A stretch of 64,000 nt of DNA from CAVRQM01 sp963723455 (GCA_963723455.1 CAVRQM010000004.1:248001-312000); one strand, 5' to 3'; positions 38,147 to 47,632 are shown, numbered from the stretch's first letter. The notes: a model not told the origin generated them from the letters alone. Made by a program: numbers and translations.

Positions 38147-39572
38147 TCAGCGGTCGGTCAGGCGGATCTCGATGCGCCGGTTCTTCGCGTACGCCTCCGG
38201 CGTGTTGGCCTGATCGAGCGGCTGGTAGTCGGCGAAGGCGGTGGCGGCCAGTCGCTCCGGGCGGCACGCCGTCGGCGATCAGCAGCTTGACCACGTTGAT
38301 CGCCCGCTTCGCCGACAGATCCCAGTTATCGACGAAATTGCCGGTCGGATCGACCGGCTGGTGGTCGGCGTGGCCATCGACGCGCAGCAGCCAGTTCACC
38401 TCGGGCGGGATCTGCGCGCTGATCGACTTCAGCGTGCTGGCAAGCTGCGAGATTTGGTCCTGCCCGGCGGTGGTCAGCGCGTCGCTGCCGGCCGGAAACA
38501 GCACCTCGCTCTGGAACACGAAACGGTCGCCGACCACCTGGATGCCTGGCCGGCCGGCCAGGACCTGCCGCAGCTTGCCGAAGAACTCGCTGCGGTAGCC
38601 CTGCAGTTCCTCGACCTTCTGCGCCAGCGCGGCGTTCAGCCGTTGGCCGAGATTGGCGATCTGCACGTCCTTGTCGCGGCCCGACGTCTCTGACGCCTCC
38701 AGCGCCTGCTTCACGCTGGCCAGCTCGTCGCGCAGCCCGGACACCTGCTGGGTCATCAGCGCGAGCTGCGCCTTCTCGCTGTCGGCCAGCGTCTGCTCGC
38801 CGGCCAGCTCGGCGGCGACGGCGGCGCGGCGCTGCGCCTCGGTGGTGGCGCGCACCGCGGCGTCGCGCGCCTGCGCCTCCAGCTGGTCGCGCAACGCGGT
38901 CAGCGCCTGCACCTGCCCCGCCAGCGCCGCCAGATCGGACAGCTTGGCCTGCAGCGTCGCGCGATCGGTCTGCACGGTACGGTCGGCGGCCTCGGCCTGC
39001 TGGCGCATCTGCTCCAGCATGTCGCGCGCGGTCGCCAGCTGCGCCTGCGTGCGCGCCAGGTCCGCCGCCGTCGCCGCCGCCTCCTGGCCCGCGGCGTCGT
39101 TGCGCCGCGCGGCGTCGGCCAGTTGCGCTTGCAGCTGCATGTCGCGCGCCTGCGCCGCCTGCGCCAGCGCGCCCTGGTCGGCCAGTTGCGCGCGCAGCTG
39201 GCCGGCCTGCTGGCGCAGCGTATCCCGCTGCGCGCCCACGCGGGCCGCCTCGGCGCCCAGAGCGGCGATCTGCCGGGCCAGGCTGTCGCGCTCCGCCGTC
39301 TCGGACTGCAGTTCGCGGCTGAGCTGGGTCGCCGATAGCCGCAGCTCGGCCGACCGGCCCTGTTCCAGCGACAGCATGTCGGACAGCTCGGCGACCTGAT
39401 GGTTCAGCCGGTCCAGCGCGCGGTCGCGCCCGGAGAGCGCCACCGACAGGAAGGCCTGCGCCAGCACGAACACCAGCAGCACGAAGATGATGACCATCAG
39501 CAGCGTGGACAGCGCGTCCACATAGCCAGGCCAGGGATTGAGCGCCTCGGCCGAAGCGCGGCGACGGCTCAT
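38147..39572 (-). pseudogene. OmpA/MotB-family membrane-anchored peptidoglycan-binding protein, one frameshift
   Basis: About 474 aa after correction. The N-terminus has one membrane helix (YVDALSTLLMVIIFVLLVFVLA), as in MotB/TolR. Residues 50-310 form a long Ala/Gln/Asp/Arg-rich coiled coil. The OmpA-C domain follows: FVFQSEVLFPAGS, the peptidoglycan motif RVDGHADHQP, NWDLSAKRAINVVKLLIADGVP. Near 38265 the frame shifts; one extra C in CCGCCCGG hides ERLAATAFADYQPLDQ and the conserved ending KNRRIEIRL. Corrected stop at 38147. No motA-like gene is adjacent, so a flagellar role is not implied; alphaproteobacteria commonly have such proteins of unknown function. Confidence 0.85.
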
Positions 39573-39769
39573 CCGCGCCGCCCAGGCGGTCCGGGTCGCG
39601 CTCGGCGATGCGGCGGCGTGTCGCGGGTTCGCATGCCCCCAACTGCCATGAACCGCCGGCCGGCGCCACGGGCCGTTGCGGACGCGCCTGAGCCGGCCCG
39701 CGCCGCCCGGTCCAACAACCTGTTTTTGCAAGGATTGACGACCGGGGCCGGGCTGCCTAGCGTTGCCGC

Positions 39770-40087
39770 ATGCGGACCGTGACGCGCGCCCAGCTGGCCG
39801 AGACGATCTACGCCCAGGTTGGCCTGTCGCGCAACGAATCGGCCGACCTGCTGGAGACGGTGCTGGCCCGGGTGGCGCGCGCCCTGGAAGGCGGGGAATT
39901 GGTCAAGATCAGCGGGTTCGGCACGTTCTCCGTACGCCAGAAGGGGCGGCGCATTGGGCGCAACCCGAAGACCGGCATCGAGGTGCCGATCCTGCCCCGC
40001 CGGGTGCTGGTGTTCCGCCCCAGCCAGGTGCTGAAGGCGCATGTGAACCACACGCTGCCGCCCGAGTCCGGCGGCGACGACGAGTGA
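39770..40087 (+). CDS. ihfA: Integration host factor alpha subunit
   Basis: DNA-bending nucleoid protein, 105 aa. The HU/IHF fold is clear: TRAQLAETIYAQVGLSRNESADLLETVL helical base, then GELVKISGFGTFSVRQKG and the minor-groove arm motif GRNPKTGIEVPILPRRVLVF. The arm sequence with the intercalating proline favours IHF alpha over HU. ATG 39770. The stop overlaps the GTG of the following merR-type gene, an arrangement common in alphaproteobacteria. Confidence 0.94.
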   Translation: MRTVTRAQLAETIYAQVGLSRNESADLLETVLARVARALEGGELVKISGFGTFSVRQKGRRIGRNPKTGIEVPILPRRVLVFRPSQVLKAHVNHTLPPESGGDDE

Positions 40088-40659
40088 TCGCGCCCGGGTC
40101 CACCGGCGCTCCCGACCCGGATGCCGAGGCGGAGACGGGGGAGGCTGGCCGCGCGCGACCGAAGAAGGCGCCGAACGCCTTTCGCACCATCAGCGAAGTC
40201 GCCGACGAGCTGCACATCCCGCAGCACGTCCTGCGTTTCTGGGAGACCAAGTTCATCCAGGTCAAGCCGCTGAAACGCGGCGGCGGCCGGCGCTACTACC
40301 GCCCGGACGACATCACCCTGCTGCGCCGGATCTCCGATCTGCTGTATATCCAGGGCTATACGATCAAAGGCGTGCAGCGCCTGCTGCGCGAGGGCGGCGG
40401 CAAGCTGTCCGACGACATTCCCCCGCCGGCCCCCGACGAGCGGGCGACCGACGAGCAGGCGCCGCCCGCCAATCCCGAGCTGCCGCTGCCGGGCCTGCCG
40501 CCGCGCGCCGGCGAACCCCCCCGCCCGGGCGAGCGGGCCGGGCCTGCCGGAGCCGAGGCTGCGGCCGCGGCCGCCGCGGAGCACGAGGTGGCTCGGCTGC
40601 GCGCCGTGCTGGCGCACACCCTTGCCGAGTTGCGCGCGCTGCGCTCGCTGCTGGGCTGA
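40084..40659 (+). CDS. MerR-family transcriptional regulator
   Basis: A 191-aa DNA-binding protein. After a disordered 35-residue start, the winged helix-turn-helix reads RTISEVADELHIPQHVLRFWETKF, followed by GGGRRYYRPDDITLLRRISDLLYIQGYTIKGVQRLLRE. The middle is Pro-rich, and the end is an Ala/Leu/Arg helix (ARLRAVLAHTLAELRALRSLLG) likely forming the dimer coil. No metal-binding cysteines are present. GTG 40084 overlaps the ihfA stop. MerR-like proteins after ihfA are conserved in many Proteobacteria; the target genes are unknown. Confidence 0.92.
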   Translation: MIAPGSTGAPDPDAEAETGEAGRARPKKAPNAFRTISEVADELHIPQHVLRFWETKFIQVKPLKRGGGRRYYRPDDITLLRRISDLLYIQGYTIKGVQRLLREGGGKLSDDIPPPAPDERATDEQAPPANPELPLPGLPPRAGEPPRPGERAGPAGAEAAAAAAAEHEVARLRAVLAHTLAELRALRSLLG

Positions 40660-40737
40660 CCGGGCGGCCACGGCCGCAGCATTGGCCCGGCTCGTGATTG
40701 CGAGGCCGGTCGGCGGCTGCTACAGCACCCTGGCGGT

Positions 40738-40814
40738 CGGAGCGTAGCGCAGCCTGGTAGCGCATCAGTCTGGGGGACTGGGGGTCGTGGGTTCGAATCC
40801 CGCCGCTCCGACCA
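40738..40814 (+). tRNA. tRNA-Pro (GGG anticodon), CCA encoded
   Basis: The cloverleaf can be drawn directly. Acceptor stem CGGAGCG pairs with CGCTCCG; D arm GCGCAGCCTGGTAGCGC; anticodon stem TCAGT/ACTGG with loop CTGGGGG, giving anticodon GGG at 40772-40774; T arm GTGGG-TTCGAAT-CCCGC. It ends A-CCA. The C1-G72 first pair is typical of bacterial tRNA-Pro. Confidence 0.95.
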
Positions 40815-40834
40815 GCAATATCAGTCCGGTGTAG

Positions 40835-41152
40835 CTATTCGTCCGTGGTCACGAGATTGGGTCGCTTGCACGCGACGACGAGAGATCGCGTGTTGGAGCT
40901 TGCGCCGAAGTAGCCGTACTGTCCCCCACCGGTCGCGGCGTACTGGTCGCCAGCCTGCTCGACTACGTCGTAACCGGCGGCAGCGCACATATTTCCTGCC
41001 TTCTCATAGCAGGCACCCCACGTCCGCGCGACGCCCGAGCAGTTTATCGAGTATGCTTGTCGTCCATCCGGCGCATAGGTCTGAGAAGACGTGGCGCAGC
41101 CACCGAGTAGCGCCGACGCACCAATCGCCGCACAGACGCCCAGAATCCGCAA
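40835..41152 (-). CDS. Small cysteine-containing lipoprotein of unknown function
   Basis: About 105 aa with a lipoprotein signal: a basic start, LGVCAAIGASALLGGC, giving an LLGGC lipobox. The mature part has YSINCSGVARTWGACYEKAGNMCAAAGYDVV and ends RSLVVACKRPN, with four cysteines that could pair. I recall similar small lipoproteins in other Proteobacteria without a known role. I chose TTG 41152, which has GGGAG eight bases upstream and sits right before the signal peptide; an ATG at 41251 in the same frame would add an unlikely Arg-rich leader. Downstream of, and opposite to, tRNA-Pro. Confidence 0.6.
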   Translation of the reverse strand: MRILGVCAAIGASALLGGCATSSQTYAPDGRQAYSINCSGVARTWGACYEKAGNMCAAAGYDVVEQAGDQYAATGGGQYGYFGASSNTRSLVVACKRPNLVTTDE

Positions 41153-41688
41153 TCTGCTTCTCCCGAAAGCGCTTCCGCATGTCTTCCCTGTCGCTTGGCG
41201 GCAACGCCAACGAGGGTAAGGGCGTATCGCCCGCTGAAGATTGCTCATCGTAGTCCCCGAGTCTGCTGCTGCTCCGCCAGCTGCAACAATGCCCGGAACT
41301 GATGTAGAGAAAGATACCGCTGGGATCGCCCGAATCACTCCTCGGAACCCTGCTGCCGACATCTGGCGAACCGCTATCGAGACTTGGCGGCCGAGCGATC
41401 GGAACAGCGAGCCGAACTCGACGGCCTGGCCGACCAACGTTGGCAACCGCCTGCCGCTCTGGGCGAGACTGTCCGGCGATACCCCGCCGCACACGCCCGG
41501 CCCGTCCCAGTACATCCAGGCGTCGCCCAGGCCGCTGCGCCGCCGCATCATGTGCGGCTCAGCAATCTGTGAACGACACTTTAACCCCCGCCTGCATCCG
41601 GCCAGGCGGAGGGCCGGTAGGGCGTCTGCGATCGCGCGATCGCCGGCGTGTGCGTCACGTCGCCCTCAATCTGCAAAAAGAGAGCGAA
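41153..41688. other. Gene-poor stretch, less GC-rich
   Basis: This gap lies between the small lipoprotein and the ferritin-like gene. Several open frames cross it on both strands, none with a recognisable domain or ribosome site. Composition is visibly lower in GC than flanking genes, and proximity to a tRNA gene makes past insertion or deletion plausible. No copy of the tRNA 3' end was noticed here. Confidence 0.4.
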
Positions 41689-42621
41689 ATGCCCCTCGAC
41701 ACCATCACCGACACCGCCCCGGCCACCGACACCGCCTCCTCTGGCGCGCTTGCTGCGCCCGACCGGCGCAGCCTGCTGAAGACCGCGGGCCTCGGCGCCG
41801 CGGCGCTGGGCGCCACGCTCGCGGTCAGCTCCAGGATGGTCCCGGCGCAGGCGCAGAGCGCCGCCCCGTCGATCCCGGACGTGCTGAACTTCGCGCTGAA
41901 CCTGGAATACCTGGAAGCCGAGTTCTACCTGCGCGCCACCACCGGCCAGGGCCTGCCGGCCAGCGACACTACCGGCGTCGGCAACCAGGGCGGCGTCACC
42001 TGGGGCGGCTCGGCGGTGCCGTTCAAGACCGCCTCGATCCGCGAGGTGGCGATGGACATCGCCAAGGACGAGTTCTCTCACGTCCTGTTCCTGCGCTCGG
42101 CGCTGGGCAGCGCCGCCGTGGCCGAGCCGAACATCAACCTGCTGAACAGCTTCACCACCCTGGCGCGCGCCGCCGGCATCGTCGGGCTGACCGGCACCTT
42201 CAACCCGTTCCAGGACGAGCTGAGCTTCCTGCTCGGCGCATACATCTTCGAGGATGTCGGCGTATCGGCCTATAGCGGCGCGGCGGGCTACCTGACCGGC
42301 AGCCTGCCGGTGCTGGCGGCCGCGGCCGGCATCCTGGCGGTCGAGGCGTACCATGGCGGGGCCATCCGCGCCAACCTGATCCAGCACCCGGGCACGCTGA
42401 CCGAGTCCGCGAACCTGGTCTCGAAGCTGCGGGCGAAGCTGTCGCACATGGCCGACGACATCGGGCCGTACAGCCGGGGCGTGGCCAACATTTCCGATTC
42501 CGACAGCAACTCGATCGCCTACGCCCGCACGCCGACGCAGGTGAAGAACATCGTCTATGGCGGCGGGACGGCGAGCAACTTCCTGTTCTTCCCGAGCCTG
42601 CTGAACGGCAACATCCACTGA
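41689..42621 (+). CDS. Exported ferritin-like domain protein (dessication-related type)
   Basis: A 310-aa protein with a Tat-type signal DRRSLLKTAGLGAAALGAT near residue 27 and cleavage near AQA. The body is a four-helix ferritin-like domain (PF13668): NFALNLEYLEAEFYLRA, then MDIAKDEFSHVLFLRSALG and AAGILAVEAYHGGAIR, supplying Glu and His residues spaced as in di-iron proteins. Members include plant desiccation protein PCC13-62 and many bacterial periplasmic proteins; function is not established. ATG 41689 follows AGAGCGAA. It stands alone. Confidence 0.87.
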   Translation: MPLDTITDTAPATDTASSGALAAPDRRSLLKTAGLGAAALGATLAVSSRMVPAQAQSAAPSIPDVLNFALNLEYLEAEFYLRATTGQGLPASDTTGVGNQGGVTWGGSAVPFKTASIREVAMDIAKDEFSHVLFLRSALGSAAVAEPNINLLNSFTTLARAAGIVGLTGTFNPFQDELSFLLGAYIFEDVGVSAYSGAAGYLTGSLPVLAAAAGILAVEAYHGGAIRANLIQHPGTLTESANLVSKLRAKLSHMADDIGPYSRGVANISDSDSNSIAYARTPTQVKNIVYGGGTASNFLFFPSLLNGNIH

Positions 42622-42742
42622 CGCTGCCGGACTGACGCTGCCGGACTGGCGCAGCGCCGATCACCGTGCCCTGTCGCCGTGCGGCGCCGGGCGCGGCGAT
42701 CGGCTTGCGTCCGGCCAACCCGCGGCGCCAAGCTGCGTTGAC

Positions 42743-43111
42743 ATGACCGTGTTCCAAAGGATGCCCAAGATGCCGCGTATGCTGCGCCCCCGGCTTGTTG
42801 CGATCGGCCTCGCCTTGGCGACCCCGGCGGCGCTGGCCGGCTGCACCGATCCTTATGATCCAGGCCAGCGCGCGGTCGGCGGCGGCCTGCTGGGCGCCGG
42901 CACCGGTGCGGCGATCGGCGCGATCGCCGGCGGCGGCCGGGGGGCGGCGATCGGCGCGCTGGCCGGCGGCGCAATCGGCGCGGTGGGCGGTGCGGCGACC
43001 ACGCCCCAGCCGGCGCCCCCCGCCTATTACCAGGCGCCCCCGCCGGGCTACTACCAGGCGCCGCCGCCCTACTATCCGCCGCCGCCGCCCCCGCCGGGCT
43101 ACGGCTACTGA
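42743..43111 (+). CDS. Glycine-zipper lipoprotein
   Basis: A 122-aa predicted outer-membrane lipoprotein. The signal peptide ends ATPAALAGC, a lipobox. The middle is a glycine zipper (GGGLLGAGTGAAIGAIAGGGRGAAIGALAGGAIGAVGG) that could form tightly packed membrane helices. The C-terminus is Pro/Tyr-rich (YYQAPPPGYY-like repeats ending PGYGY). Similar OsmB/SlyB-like proteins occur widely and often respond to envelope stress. ATG 42743 or the in-frame ATG 42770 could start it. Confidence 0.78.
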   Translation: MTVFQRMPKMPRMLRPRLVAIGLALATPAALAGCTDPYDPGQRAVGGGLLGAGTGAAIGAIAGGGRGAAIGALAGGAIGAVGGAATTPQPAPPAYYQAPPPGYYQAPPPYYPPPPPPPGYGY

Positions 43112-43162
43112 TCCGTCCGGCGGGTCGCGTCCGGGGCCTGACGAGCGGGCCGACCCTCGCCG

Positions 43163-44677
43163 TCACCCCGCCGCGAAGCGCACCGCTTCCTCGGCGGCGC
43201 GGAACAGCGCGCGCGCTTTCTGCCGGGTCTCCTCGTATTCGGCCTCGGGATCGGAATCGGCGACGATGCCGGCCCCGGCCTGCACGTACATCGTCCCGTC
43301 CTTGACCAGAGCGGTGCGCAGGCCGATGCAGGTGTCCATCGTGCCGTCCGGCGCGAAATAGCCGACGCAGCCGGCGTAGATGCCGCGCCGCACCGGCTCC
43401 AGCTCCTCGATGACCTCCATCGCCCGCACTTTCGGCGCCCCGGTCAGCGTGCCGGCGGGAAACCCGGCGGCCAGCGCGTCCACCGCCGCGAGGCCATCCC
43501 GCAGCCGGCCCTCGACGTTGGAGACGATGTGCATGACGTGGCTGAACCGCTCCACGCCGAAGCTTTCGGTCACCCGCACGCTGCCGATCTCGGCGACCCG
43601 GCCGACATCGTTGCGTCCGAGATCGAGCAGCATCAGGTGCTCGGCGCGCTCCTTGGGGTCGGCCAGCAGTTCGGCGGCCAGCGCCTGATCCGCCTCGTGC
43701 GTCTCGCCGCGCCGCCGTGTGCCGGCGAGCGGGCGGATCGTCACCATCCCGTCGCGCAGCCGGACCAGGATCTCGGGGCTGCTGCCGACGATGGCGAAGC
43801 CGCCGAAATCCAGGAAGAACAGGAACGGCGCCGGATTGATCCGGCGCAGCGCGCGATACAACGCGAATGGCGGCAGCGCGAACGGGACCGAGAAGCGCTG
43901 GCTCGGCACCACCTGGAACACGTCGCCGGCGCGGATGTATTCCTTGGCCCGCTCGACGGTCCGCAGGAACCCGTCGCGCGAGAAATTGGACGACGGCTCG
44001 GGCAGGGCGGGCAGCGCCACCGCAGGCGCGGCCAGCGGCAGCGGGCGGGCCAGCGCCGCCTCGGCCTGATCCAGCACCGCCTGCCCCGCCTGCCACGCGG
44101 CATCGGCGGACAGTCCCTCGCGCGGCCAGACGGGTGCGGCCAGGGTCAGCAGGTCGGCCACGTTGTCGAAGATCGCGAACAGCGTCGGGCGCAGCAGCAG
44201 CGCCTCGGGCAGATCCAGCGCGTCGAGGTTCTTCTCCGGCAGGCGCTCGATCTGGCGCACCATGTCGTAGCCCAGATAGCCGACCACGCCGCCGCACATC
44301 GGCGGCAGGCCGGGCGGCAGCGCGAGGCGGCTTTCCGCCAGCAGCGCGCGCAGGCTGTCCAGCGGCGCGGCATCCTCGGCGGCGAAGGCGTGCGGCGCGG
44401 CGAGCGCGTGGCGGTTCATCTCCGCCCGCCCGCCGCGGCAGCGCCAGATCAGGTCGGGGTCCATGCCGATGATCGAATAGCGGCCGCGCGAGGCGCCGCC
44501 CTCGACGCTTTCGAGCAGGAACGAGTTGGGCTTGCCGTGCGCGAGCTTCAGGAACGCCGCCACCGGCGTCTGCAGGTCGGCGATGCCGCGCCGCCACAGC
44601 AGATGGCCGCGCCCGGCCGCGACGTCGGCCGCCAGCGCGGCAAAGCCGGATTGGTCCAGGCCGCCGCCGTCGCGCAT
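43163..44677 (-). CDS. trpE: Anthranilate synthase component I
   Basis: Catalyses chorismate plus ammonia to anthranilate, the first step of tryptophan synthesis, using ammonia from a TrpG subunit. The protein is 504 aa. The N-terminal regulatory part has SFLLESVEGG, of the tryptophan-binding LLES type. The chorismate-binding domain has GDVFQVVPSQRF, RRINPAPFLFFLDFGGFAIVGSSPEILVR, TRRRGETHEAD, LMLLDLGRNDVGRVAEIGSV, SNVEGRLRDG and AGAGIVADSDPEAEYEET. ATG 44677 lies 3 bases after the ppiD stop. trpGDC do not follow; the next gene is convergent, so the glutaminase subunit must be elsewhere. Confidence 0.96.
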   Translation of the reverse strand: MRDGGGLDQSGFAALAADVAAGRGHLLWRRGIADLQTPVAAFLKLAHGKPNSFLLESVEGGASRGRYSIIGMDPDLIWRCRGGRAEMNRHALAAPHAFAAEDAAPLDSLRALLAESRLALPPGLPPMCGGVVGYLGYDMVRQIERLPEKNLDALDLPEALLLRPTLFAIFDNVADLLTLAAPVWPREGLSADAAWQAGQAVLDQAEAALARPLPLAAPAVALPALPEPSSNFSRDGFLRTVERAKEYIRAGDVFQVVPSQRFSVPFALPPFALYRALRRINPAPFLFFLDFGGFAIVGSSPEILVRLRDGMVTIRPLAGTRRRGETHEADQALAAELLADPKERAEHLMLLDLGRNDVGRVAEIGSVRVTESFGVERFSHVMHIVSNVEGRLRDGLAAVDALAAGFPAGTLTGAPKVRAMEVIEELEPVRRGIYAGCVGYFAPDGTMDTCIGLRTALVKDGTMYVQAGAGIVADSDPEAEYEETRQKARALFRAAEEAVRFAAG

Positions 44678-44680
44678 CGC

Positions 44681-46600
44681 CTATTCCGCCGGTGGCTGGG
44701 CGAGTCGATCGACCAGCGCCTGATTGACGCGCGGCTTGGCCTGGTCGCGCACCGCCAGCGTGAAGCTGCCCTCGGTGTCGCTGGCGATCTGCCGGTCGAG
44801 CTGCTCGACCAGCCGCGCATGGCCCACCGGGTCGGCGCGGGAGAGGGGGTCGGTGATCGCGGCCAGGGTCGCGACGACGAAGCCGCTGTCGGTGCCGACC
44901 ATCGTCGCCTCGCCGATCCGCATGCCGAACAGCGGCGCCGCCAGCGCCTGCGGCACCCCGTCCACCGAAGCCATGCGCCCGACCGGCGGCAGGCGATGCA
45001 CGGTCAGGCCAGACGCAGCGGCGGCGGCCTGGATGCTGACGCCGCCCTGCACGGCCGTCATCAGCCTGGTGGCCGCGGCGTTCTGCTCGCGCCGGCGCGC
45101 ATCGGCCGTCCAGTCGGCGCGCACCGCATCGGCCACCGCCGCGAACGGCTTGGGCGCGGGCGGCAGCACGTCCTCCACGCTGACCGCGAAGTATCCGGCG
45201 GTTGCGCCCGACGGCCCGTTCGGCGCCTGCTGCAGCTTCAGCGGGTCGCCCTTGTGCGCCTGGAACGCCGCGGCGATCAGCGCGGTGCGCAAGGTTGCCG
45301 AACCGGGGATCGGCGCGGGGCCGCCGGCCGGGGTCTCGCCCTTGGCGTCCAGCGTGCCGGTCGCGCCGGCCAGTCCCAGATCGCCCGGCAGCTCGTCCAT
45401 CGTTGTCCCGCCTTGCAGCAGGTCATCGACCTTGACGCTGCGCTGGTCGATCAGGTCGGAGGCCTTTTCCGCGACCAGTCGGGCGCGCAGCGCAGGGCGC
45501 GCGGCGTCGAAGCTTTCGGTGCCGCCCGGCTCGGCCTTGACCACCTTGACCACATACCAGCCCAGGCTGCCCTTGACCGGCGGGGCCACGGTGTCGGCGT
45601 TGGTGGCGAACGCGGCCTCGGCCAGCTCCGGGGCGGGGAACTCGATCCGCGTCGCCGCATCCAGCTCGGTCGCCGTGCCGCCGGCCGCGGCGGCGGCCTT
45701 CTGCATGGTCGCCCAGTCGGCACCGGTGCTCCATTGCACATCAAGCTTCTGCGCGGCGGCCTCGTCCGGCACGCTTAGCACCTGCACCGAGCGGCGCGGC
45801 TCGGTGACGTATTCCGCCTTGTGCTCGTCATAGGCGGCGTGCAGCTCGTCGTCACTGATCGCCACGTCCTTGGCAACCGTCTCCGGCGACAGAACTACTG
45901 CCTTGATCTTGCGATATTCCGGACTGCTGTACAGCGCCGGGTGGTTGTCATACCAGCGATGCAGCTGCGCATCGCTGGGCGTCGCAGGGGCAGGCGCGGC
46001 GGCGAGCGGGAAGTCCACCGCGTCGGCGGTGCGCGTCTCGTACAGGTAGGCGAACAGGCGGTCGTCCAGGATTTTCGGGCTGGTCGCGCCCGCCTGGATT
46101 GCGCCGATCACCTGCTGCTGGCCCAGATCGCGGCGCAGCAGGTCGAGGAAGCCGGCTTCGCTGAGGCCGTTCTGCCGCAGCACCGCCAGCATGGTCGCGT
46201 GGTCGAACCGCCCGTCGCGGCCGCGGAACTGCGGGATGGCGAACGCCGCGTCGCGCAGCGCGGCATCCGGCACCACCAGCCCCAGGCGGCGCAGCCGCGC
46301 CTGCATGGCGGCCTGCGTGACCAGTTGCTCGACCGACTGGATGGCGACCGCGCGGCGGTATTCCGGCGGGATCGTCGCCTTGGCGCCCATGCGCCGCTGC
46401 AGCTGGTCCAGGTTCTGCCGGAACGTCTGGTCGGCCTGCGCCAGCTCGATCGTGGCGCCGCCGACGGTGGCCAGCGCGGTCGGATCGGACCCGAACGGGT
46501 TCTTGTTGGCGACCCCCCACAGCGCGAAGGCGCTGGCCAGCAGCAGGAAGAACAGCCGGGCCGGCCAGGTGTTGAGAAAGCCCCGGAAAGTGCCGAGCAT
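44681..46600 (-). CDS. ppiD: PpiD-like membrane-anchored peptidyl-prolyl isomerase/chaperone
   Basis: A 639-aa periplasmic chaperone anchored by one N-terminal helix (WPARLFFLLLASAFALWGVA). A SurA-type N-terminal chaperone region follows (residues 35-250), then a parvulin domain around 260-370 (AEYVTEPRRSVQVLSVPDE ... FATNADTVAPPVKGSLGWYVVKV), with the canonical parvulin start somewhat degenerate; a long C-terminal chaperone lobe completes it. PpiD assists folding at the Sec translocon. ATG 46600 is the natural start at the membrane anchor. It is upstream of trpE on the same strand, with a 3-base gap, a pairing common in alphaproteobacteria. Confidence 0.9.
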   Translation of the reverse strand: MLGTFRGFLNTWPARLFFLLLASAFALWGVANKNPFGSDPTALATVGGATIELAQADQTFRQNLDQLQRRMGAKATIPPEYRRAVAIQSVEQLVTQAAMQARLRRLGLVVPDAALRDAAFAIPQFRGRDGRFDHATMLAVLRQNGLSEAGFLDLLRRDLGQQQVIGAIQAGATSPKILDDRLFAYLYETRTADAVDFPLAAAPAPATPSDAQLHRWYDNHPALYSSPEYRKIKAVVLSPETVAKDVAISDDELHAAYDEHKAEYVTEPRRSVQVLSVPDEAAAQKLDVQWSTGADWATMQKAAAAAGGTATELDAATRIEFPAPELAEAAFATNADTVAPPVKGSLGWYVVKVVKAEPGGTESFDAARPALRARLVAEKASDLIDQRSVKVDDLLQGGTTMDELPGDLGLAGATGTLDAKGETPAGGPAPIPGSATLRTALIAAAFQAHKGDPLKLQQAPNGPSGATAGYFAVSVEDVLPPAPKPFAAVADAVRADWTADARRREQNAAATRLMTAVQGGVSIQAAAAASGLTVHRLPPVGRMASVDGVPQALAAPLFGMRIGEATMVGTDSGFVVATLAAITDPLSRADPVGHARLVEQLDRQIASDTEGSFTLAVRDQAKPRVNQALVDRLAQPPAE

Positions 46601-46718
46601 CGAAATGATCCTAACGCGATGTCGTAAGCGGGCGGCACCATAGGAGCGGTCGGGGCGGTTTGCCAGCCGGCCGGGGCTGCGGTACCGAACCGGCGGCAAG
46701 CGCGGAGGATCGGCGTCG

Positions 46719-47456
46719 ATGCGGCAGCTGGTAGCGGGCAACTGGAAGATGAACGGCACGCGTGAGCAGGCCCGGCAGCTCGCCGCGGCGCTGCGCGAGG
46801 CGGCGACGCCTCTGGCCTGCGAGCTGGTGGTCTGCCCGCCGGCGACGCTGCTGCACCTGACGGCGGAGCTGCTGGACGGCGCGCCGGTCGGCATCGGCGG
46901 CCAGGACTGCCACGCCGAGCCAGGCGGCGCGCATACCGGCGACCTGTCCGCGGCGATGCTGCGCGAGGCCGGCGCGCGCTGGGTCATCCTGGGCCATTCC
47001 GAACGCCGCGCCGCGCATGGCGAGACCGACGAGCAGGTGCGCGGCAAGGCGATGGCGGCCCGCGCCGCCGGGCTGACCCCGATCGTCTGCGTCGGCGAGA
47101 CCCAGGACCAGCGGCTGAGCGGCAACGAGACCGAGGTGGTCGGCTGGCAGATCGAGGGCTCGCTGCCCAAGGATTTCGCCGGCGTGGTCGCCTATGAGCC
47201 GGTCTGGGCGATCGGCACCGGGCGGGTGGCGCAGCCCGAGGACGTGGCCGCCATGCACGCCTTCATCCGCGAGGAGCTGCGCCGCCAGCTCGGACCGGCC
47301 TCCGCGGCGGTGCGGATCCTGTATGGCGGATCGGTCAACGCGGCCAACGCGGCGGCGCTGCTGGCGATCCCCGAGGTGGGCGGCGCGCTGGTCGGCGGCG
47401 CCAGCCTGGATCCGGCGGCGTTCCTGGCGATCGCGCGGGCGGCCGTCGCCGGCTGA
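46719..47456 (+). CDS. tpiA: Triosephosphate isomerase
   Basis: Interconverts dihydroxyacetone phosphate and glyceraldehyde 3-phosphate in glycolysis. The protein is 245 aa, normal length. Catalytic residues are visible: Asn/Lys in GNWKMNG, His in ILGHSERR, Glu in AYEPVWAIGTG, and the phosphate-binding loop in LYGGSVNAANAA. ATG 46719 after CGGAGGATCGG. Divergent from ppiD. In related genomes secG and pyrG often follow closely; here a 5.3-kb insertion intervenes. Confidence 0.97.
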   Translation: MRQLVAGNWKMNGTREQARQLAAALREAATPLACELVVCPPATLLHLTAELLDGAPVGIGGQDCHAEPGGAHTGDLSAAMLREAGARWVILGHSERRAAHGETDEQVRGKAMAARAAGLTPIVCVGETQDQRLSGNETEVVGWQIEGSLPKDFAGVVAYEPVWAIGTGRVAQPEDVAAMHAFIREELRRQLGPASAAVRILYGGSVNAANAAALLAIPEVGGALVGGASLDPAAFLAIARAAVAG

Positions 47457-47480
47457 AGGAAACCGGGCTGGTTCAGCATT

Positions 47481-47509
47481 GCTCGCCCCCGCAGTATGGA
47501 GAGGCGAGC
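47481..47509 (+). terminator. Possible hairpin after tpiA
   Basis: GCTCGCC (47481-47487) and GGCGAGC (47503-47509) can form a seven-base stem with a 15-base loop, with weaker pairing outside (GGTT/AACC). No T-run follows, so intrinsic termination is uncertain. It lies at the left edge of the insertion. Confidence 0.3.
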
Positions 47510-47632
47510 GAACCAAATCAGCCGCCGAGCCGTCGAGGGGTTTTCGAGCTGTCCAACTGTCCTCACCTTCGACCAGACCGTCAGCAATGGTGTGACTGGC
47601 GTCGACCGCCGGCAGAAGCAGCCTCCGACTCC

